Shown here piece by piece: positions 60,477 through 64,000 of a DNA stretch of 64,000 nucleotides (its first letter is position 1; each line of letters opens with the position of its first letter). Source of the stretch: Candidatus Moduliflexus flocculans (GTDB taxonomy: Bacteria; Moduliflexota; Moduliflexia; Moduliflexales; Moduliflexaceae); assembly GCA_000739515.1 (NCBI GenBank), contig DF820457.1, forward strand, positions 834,118-898,117. The letters are read 5' to 3'. The notes below the pieces were generated by a model, which saw nothing but the letters and a program-made list of their open reading frames with translations, searched no databases and had not been told where the DNA came from. The translations under genes and the position numbers were made by a program.

Positions 60477-60520
60477 ATTTGTTTGCCTGACGAGCAGAAA
60501 TGATACGAATTGTGCCTTTG

Positions 60521-60677
60521 TCTCGCTCCGTTCACTTCCTAACATATTTTTACAACCCACCCCTTGCCCCTCCCAGGAGGGGAATCGCGATGTGAGGCGA
60601 CGATGCGCGAAACTCCCCTCCTGGGAGGGGTTGGGGGTGGGTGATCAAAAAACGTTAGGAATTGAATCTCGCTCCGT
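60521..60677. mobile_element. 135-base MITE with 11-base target duplication inside brnT
   Basis: TCTCGCTCCGT occurs at 60521-60531 and 60667-60677. Between them, 60532-60666 begins TCACTTCCTAAC and ends GTTAGGAATTGA, imperfect terminal inverted repeats that extend over about 30 bases to CCCACCCC/GGGGTGGG. Inside are CCCCTCCCAGGAGGGG and CTCCCCTCCTGGGAGGGG palindromes. It has no coding capacity. Removing it and one copy of the direct repeat restores a continuous BrnT reading frame. Confidence 0.85.
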
Positions 60678-60863
60678 AAATATGACAACGGCAACACTAT
60701 TTCGCAACATTCCAATGCCAAGCCACCGTTCTTCACCATAATCGTATCGCTCATAAAGGGTGATGACCATGTAATACTGAAAGATCGATGGAACATCTTG
60801 AAAATCAATTCCATGACGGCGAATATTTTCCAGATTTTTCTGGTTATCCCACTCGAAGTCCAT
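60645..60863 (-). pseudogene. brnT: BrnT toxin gene interrupted by a MITE
   Basis: The first 66 codons read MDFEWDNQKNLENIRRHGID, then RYDYGEERWLGIGMLRN and VVIFTERD, which is a BrnT RNase. The frame then enters the MITE and stops (SIPNVF). Beyond the MITE the missing end is present: KGTIRIISARQANKYERQQY, with the conserved RIISAR motif, continuing in frame to a TGA at 60412 within brnA. The ancestral gene would code for about 101 residues. The remaining protein lacks RIISAR and is probably inactive. Confidence 0.85.
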
Positions 60864-60868
60864 GCCAA

Positions 60869-61954
60869 TTATTCCCTGTCGAATGCGGTCAATGCCGCAA
60901 CTGTCGGCGCATCCAGCCGCCGCAGCAATTCAATCAACAGGCGCAAGGTCTGCTCGTAATCATCGAGATGTAGCAGGCTGACATGGCTGTGAATGTAGCG
61001 CACTGGCGGAGCAATGACGATGGTCGGGACGCCGCGTGCGTGGAGATGAATCTGGCGAGCGTCCGTGCCGCCGTTGATGCGCACCGCCGTTTGATGCGCA
61101 ATATTCAGATCGTGGGCAGTGTTCAGCACAAATTCGACGAATCGGCGATTTGGAATCATTGATGGATCGAACAATCGAATCTGCGCGCCTTTTCCCAATG
61201 TGCCTTGCTGTTCGTCTTTCGCAAAACCAGGCGTATCGTCCGCCGGAGAAACTTCCAGCACGATGGCGACATCAGGGTTGATCTGGTCAACAGCGGTTTT
61301 CGCGCCACGCGAGCCGACTTCTTCCTGAACTGTGCCGACAGCATACACCGCGTTCAGCAGCGTGTCGCCCGCAAGTTGCGTCAGCGCCTCCACAAACAAC
61401 GCCACGCCTGCGCGGTCGTCGAACGCCTTGCCGCTGACGAGTCGGGGATTTTTCATCTCCATGAATTCGGTCTGCGGCACAATTGCGTCGCCGGGCATGA
61501 TGCCGAACACATCCATCGCTTCGGCTTTGTCTTTCGCGCCGACATCAATGAACATATTGCGAATGTCTTGAACTCGGTTGCGTTCTTCCGGCGTCAGATG
61601 ATGCACCGATTTTGCGCCGATAATGCCGGGGACATCGCCTTTTGCGGTTTTGATGACAACGCGCTGCGCTAACAGCGTATGTTCCCACCAGCCGCCAATC
61701 GGGTGAAATTTCACAAAGCCGTCAGGCGTGACGAATCGGACGAGAAAACCGACTTCATCAATATGCGCGGCGACGAGAATGCGCGGCGCGTCAAGGCCGC
61801 CGATTCTGCGGCAGATGATGCTGCCTGATTGATCATGCGATATGTCAGCAAGCCCAGCGAGATGCTGGCGAATAAGGCGGCGAATATCGCCTTCGTTTCC
61901 AGGCACTCCGGCAGCAAGGCTGAATTGCGCAAGCAGGTCTTTTGAGGATAACAT
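60869..61954 (-). CDS. M42-family metallopeptidase (FrvX/PepA-like aminopeptidase)
   Basis: About 361 residues from the ATG at 61954. The M42 dinuclear site is intact: AAHIDEVGF (His64, Asp66), KAFDDRAGVALFVE, VGTVQEEVGSRGA and EVSPADDTPG, ending with RYIHSHVSLLHLDD. These tetrahedral aminopeptidases degrade short peptides in the cytoplasm; some were named glutamyl aminopeptidase or, mistakenly, endoglucanase. Its stop is 5 bases before the brnT start, so the toxin operon may be expressed by read-through. Confidence 0.93.
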   Translation of the reverse strand: MLSSKDLLAQFSLAAGVPGNEGDIRRLIRQHLAGLADISHDQSGSIICRRIGGLDAPRILVAAHIDEVGFLVRFVTPDGFVKFHPIGGWWEHTLLAQRVVIKTAKGDVPGIIGAKSVHHLTPEERNRVQDIRNMFIDVGAKDKAEAMDVFGIMPGDAIVPQTEFMEMKNPRLVSGKAFDDRAGVALFVEALTQLAGDTLLNAVYAVGTVQEEVGSRGAKTAVDQINPDVAIVLEVSPADDTPGFAKDEQQGTLGKGAQIRLFDPSMIPNRRFVEFVLNTAHDLNIAHQTAVRINGGTDARQIHLHARGVPTIVIAPPVRYIHSHVSLLHLDDYEQTLRLLIELLRRLDAPTVAALTAFDRE

Positions 61955-61965
61955 AAAGATGACCG

Positions 61966-61998
61966 ACCTGCCAGACACTTTCGAAGTGTCTGACAGGT
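61966..61998 (-). terminator. Hairpin after the superoxide reductase gene
   Basis: ACCTGCCAGACACTT and AAGTGTCTGACAGGT form a strong stem of the GTCAGACAC family between the superoxide reductase stop and the M42 start. Terminator activity is inferred; no T-run follows. Confidence 0.6.
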
Positions 61999-62068
61999 GT
62001 GGTTGCAATGAAAGAAAAACGGCGCATCGTTGCCGGTGCGCCGTTAGAAAACGTGATACAAGCTGAAA

Positions 62069-62407
62069 TTACAGGGTCAGGCTGTTATCCCAGACGCCGT
62101 GCAGGTTGCAATACGACAGCGCGGTCAGGGATTTGTAGTTTTCTTTTTTGATCACAATTGAACCGCTCGGCAGCGATGTACCTTTGCCGAATGTCAATGT
62201 GGCAACTTCCACGATTTTGCCTTCTTGCGTTTCGCCGAAGACTTTCACCCATTCGATATGATGTTCCGGCGTCGTCGGATGCAAGACATCTTTGCCAACC
62301 TGAACTGTTACAACTGTTCCGATAGCGCTGTCAGACAGCGTCATGCTCGGCACATGCTTTTCTTTGCCTTCAAAATCAGGGCTGTGAACTAATGCTGCGA
62401 ATCCCAT
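62069..62407 (-). CDS. Superoxide reductase, neelaredoxin type
   Basis: 112 residues, the size of one-iron neelaredoxin. It reduces superoxide to hydrogen peroxide without making oxygen. The iron site is complete: Glu16-Lys17-His18 (KEKHVP), His43, His49, Cys100 and His103 (SYCNLHGVW). There is no N-terminal desulforedoxin domain. It is co-directional with rubredoxin, its likely electron donor, 16 bases downstream of it. GGAGGAG precedes the ATG. Confidence 0.95.
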   Translation of the reverse strand: MGFAALVHSPDFEGKEKHVPSMTLSDSAIGTVVTVQVGKDVLHPTTPEHHIEWVKVFGETQEGKIVEVATLTFGKGTSLPSGSIVIKKENYKSLTALSYCNLHGVWDNSLTL

Positions 62408-62423
62408 AGTACACTCCTCCTCA

Positions 62424-62585
62424 TTAATCTAACGGTTCAAACATGTCTTTTTCGACGCCGCAATCCGGGCACGTCCAATCATCGGGCAGGTCTTCGAACG
62501 CCGTTCCTGGGTTGACACCATTATCAGGATCGCCAACAGCCGGATCATAAATATAACCACATACTGAGCATTTGTACTTCTTCAT
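62424..62585 (-). CDS. Rubredoxin
   Basis: 53 residues from the ATG at 62585, with AAGGAGAA upstream. The FeS4 site is [10 protein letters not shown] (Cys6, Cys9) and [12 protein letters not shown] (Cys39, Cys42), with the usual aromatic core. It carries single electrons, here most likely to the superoxide reductase encoded next, as in many anaerobes. Confidence 0.96.
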   Translation of the reverse strand: MKKYKCSVCGYIYDPAVGDPDNGVNPGTAFEDLPDDWTCPDCGVEKDMFEPLD

Positions 62586-62781
62586 AGCAATTCTCCTTCT
62601 GGTTATGGTAGTAGAAGCCACGCTCCTTTTCTACCGGTTGCTGATTCTTTTGCTCTTTCCCCCCAACGTTTTTCACGCATTCATATCAATGAAAATCTCA
62701 GGTGAGATGTCAAGAAAAAAGATGTGTGAACTATGTCGTATGACGAAACTGCGTTTCCGTGCATGATTCGCATCGAACAAG

Positions 62782-62846
62782 AGGAGTGCAAACGCTTGTT
62801 TCTGCGGCGTAAATGTCAGATGGCAAAAGCAAGCGTTTGCGCTCCT
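62782..62846. repeat. Inverted repeat AGGAGTGCAAACGCTTG
   Basis: Arms 62782-62798 and 62830-62846 match at 16 of 17 positions with a 31-base loop, directly after the FlgT-N-like stop codon (minus strand). Related to the element at 13718. The rest of the gap 62622-62855 holds nothing else I can support. Confidence 0.65.
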
Positions 62847-62855
62847 TTCTGTCGT

Positions 62856-64000
62856 TTACGGCACCGCCAATTCGATCTTGTTGCCTGTCATGCCGGTGAC
62901 ATCAAGCATCACGCCATTAAAATCCTGCGCCGTCAGTTCATCTGCCAGTGTCTCGGTCGTGCCTTGAATGTCAACGTCGAGCACGGCGGTTTTTTGCTGA
63001 AAACTGCGCTGATTGACGGCCTTTACGCCGCGAATTTTGGTTGAAAGAATCTCTTTGATTTGCTTCAATTGCGCAAATGAAATATTTGACACCACGAGTT
63101 GCACGGTGGTGGCTGTCTGCACGTCCTGTCGCCATTGTTCGAGGATTTTGGGAATGAGAGCGTCTGCTAATTTTACGCTCGCTTTTTGAATTGCCGCTGT
63201 TCCGCCCGTCAAATCGTCAATATGCGCCTGTTTCGCTTGCTCTGACGCAGAGGCAATCACTGCCGCCGTATCCGCCCGCACGGCTTTGGCTGTCACGACC
63301 GCCTGATACGATTTCATGTCGCTGTTGAGAATCTTCGCGCCAGCGCTGGCCGACGATTTCACGGTAATCACCACATCCGCGCCGAATTGCTGACAGATCG
63401 CGGCGGCGGCGGCGGCGTCTCCTTCAGCGGCTTTGAGCGCCTGTTCGCGGTTGACGTTTTGCGCGACGGTCGCAGCGTCCACCACGTCGAAGCCTTTATT
63501 GACAAACGCCTGCTGTAAGGTTACTTCCGCCTGCGCCATGTCTGCCGACGCGACGCCCGCCGTTTTCAGGCCGACAAGCTCTTCCGACACAAGAAACATC
63601 ATGCGCGGATTGCCTTTCTGTTGAATTAAATGCTGGATGGCCTGCACATCGTTTTCTAACGCGCCCATGCCGATAACGGCGCGGATTTTGACGCGATAGC
63701 TTTTGTCGTCATGCTGCTCGTCAAGCACATCGTACGAGGTGATGTAGCCCGCCGATTGCGTTAAAATGCGGTCAGAGACAATTTCATAATTCTGCACCAC
63801 CGATTCGGAGGACATCAGCACGCCGACCGCCTGTTCGACCGCCTTGCGCTGCGCGTCAACAATCGCGTTATCCCGCGCCATTGCGGTGTTATTGTCCAGA
63901 ATGCGTGCCACGCCGTCGGCTTCGACCGCCTGATCTTGCGCAAAGGCCGAAAAGCAGAACAGACTCAGCCCATAGACGATTCCGAATATCCATCTTAATT
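62856..64000 (-). CDS. Secreted FlgT-N/LPP20-like protein (5' end outside window)
   Basis: The frame remains open to the right edge, where a signal peptide is visible (LFCFSAFAQD, cleavage after AFA), so the start lies just outside. The mature part begins QDQAVEADGVARI and has NTAMARDNAIVDAQRKAVEQ, VLMSSESVVQNYEI and SAGYITSYDVLDE, typical of the flagellar assembly protein T N-terminal domain. The middle domain (ALKAAEGDAAAAAAICQQFG, DVVITVKSSA) resembles CsgG/TolB-like folds, and a second alpha/beta domain ends the protein. Periplasmic; a role in flagella is not implied without neighbours. Confidence 0.82.
   Translation of the reverse strand, partial: LRWIFGIVYGLSLFCFSAFAQDQAVEADGVARILDNNTAMARDNAIVDAQRKAVEQAVGVLMSSESVVQNYEIVSDRILTQSAGYITSYDVLDEQHDDKSYRVKIRAVIGMGALENDVQAIQHLIQQKGNPRMMFLVSEELVGLKTAGVASADMAQAEVTLQQAFVNKGFDVVDAATVAQNVNREQALKAAEGDAAAAAAICQQFGADVVITVKSSASAGAKILNSDMKSYQAVVTAKAVRADTAAVIASASEQAKQAHIDDLTGGTAAIQKASVKLADALIPKILEQWRQDVQTATTVQLVVSNISFAQLKQIKEILSTKIRGVKAVNQRSFQQKTAVLDVDIQGTTETLADELTAQDFNGVMLDVTGMTGNKIELAVP

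Overview
The window reads as chromosome from a diderm, probably strictly anaerobic, environmental bacterium with an unusually dense signalling repertoire. The outer membrane is indicated by a C-terminal-Phe beta-barrel protein, a lipid-A-biosynthesis N-terminal (LAB_N) protein and several lipoproteins. Anaerobiosis is suggested by a rubredoxin plus neelaredoxin-type superoxide reductase pair and a pyrophosphate-type phosphofructokinase. The combination recalls the Modulibacteria/KSB3 lineage (Moduliflexus/Vecturithrix), but that assignment is inference from gene content only. No rRNA, tRNA, CRISPR array or complete transposase gene was seen.

Layout. 0-12 kb: a TPM-domain protein (cut by the window edge), beta-mannosidase, a solute-binding-domain/receiver fusion, a GT39-type glycosyltransferase carrying a PA14 domain with its LAB_N partner, a flavin reductase-like protein, a beta-helix lipoprotein and a GH99-like lipoprotein. 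12-17.7 kb: an Rrf2 regulator next to a near-perfect 19-bp palindrome, then a SsuA/TauA-type ABC importer in which an ABC-like ATPase, a Cys-rich HypB/UreG-like GTPase and a 4Fe-4S protein lie between the binding protein and the ATPase/permease genes. This is the best candidate for an undescribed system. 17.8-24 kb: a pseudopilin, an Opp/Dpp-type importer (permeases and one ATPase only) and a few small membrane or lipoprotein genes. 24.5-28.9 kb: a BlaI regulator with a BlaR1-like M56 protease whose extracellular domain is a degenerate M23 (LytM) fold, then PPi-PFK and a YceH protein.

29.4-45.8 kb is a sensory island, all on the + strand: receiver-HWE kinases, two closely related PAS/HisKA kinases flanking a ThiY/NMT1-like binding protein, a double-receiver regulator, PstS-like binding proteins, a porin, a large hybrid kinase, and a receiver/kinase gene split by one in-frame TAG. 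A second gene about 2 kb downstream (Rpn family) is split by an in-frame TGA. 47-51 kb: a ParB-like protein with a spore-photoproduct-lyase-like radical SAM protein, and a ROK regulator.

50.9-60.9 kb is a defence region on the - strand: a PLD-SNF2 helicase and an Eco57I-type methyltransferase (carrying an in-frame repeat element and an AT-rich target-recognition region), an S23-type four-helix-bundle gene followed by a partial copy of the methyltransferase 3' end, tiny toxin/antitoxin-like ORFs, prmC, and a BrnT/BrnA pair whose toxin gene is broken by a 135-bp MITE with an 11-bp target duplication. The window ends with an M42 peptidase, superoxide reductase, rubredoxin and a secreted FlgT-N-like protein cut by the right edge. 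Several families of short palindromic repeats occupy many intergenic gaps, some acting as likely terminators.
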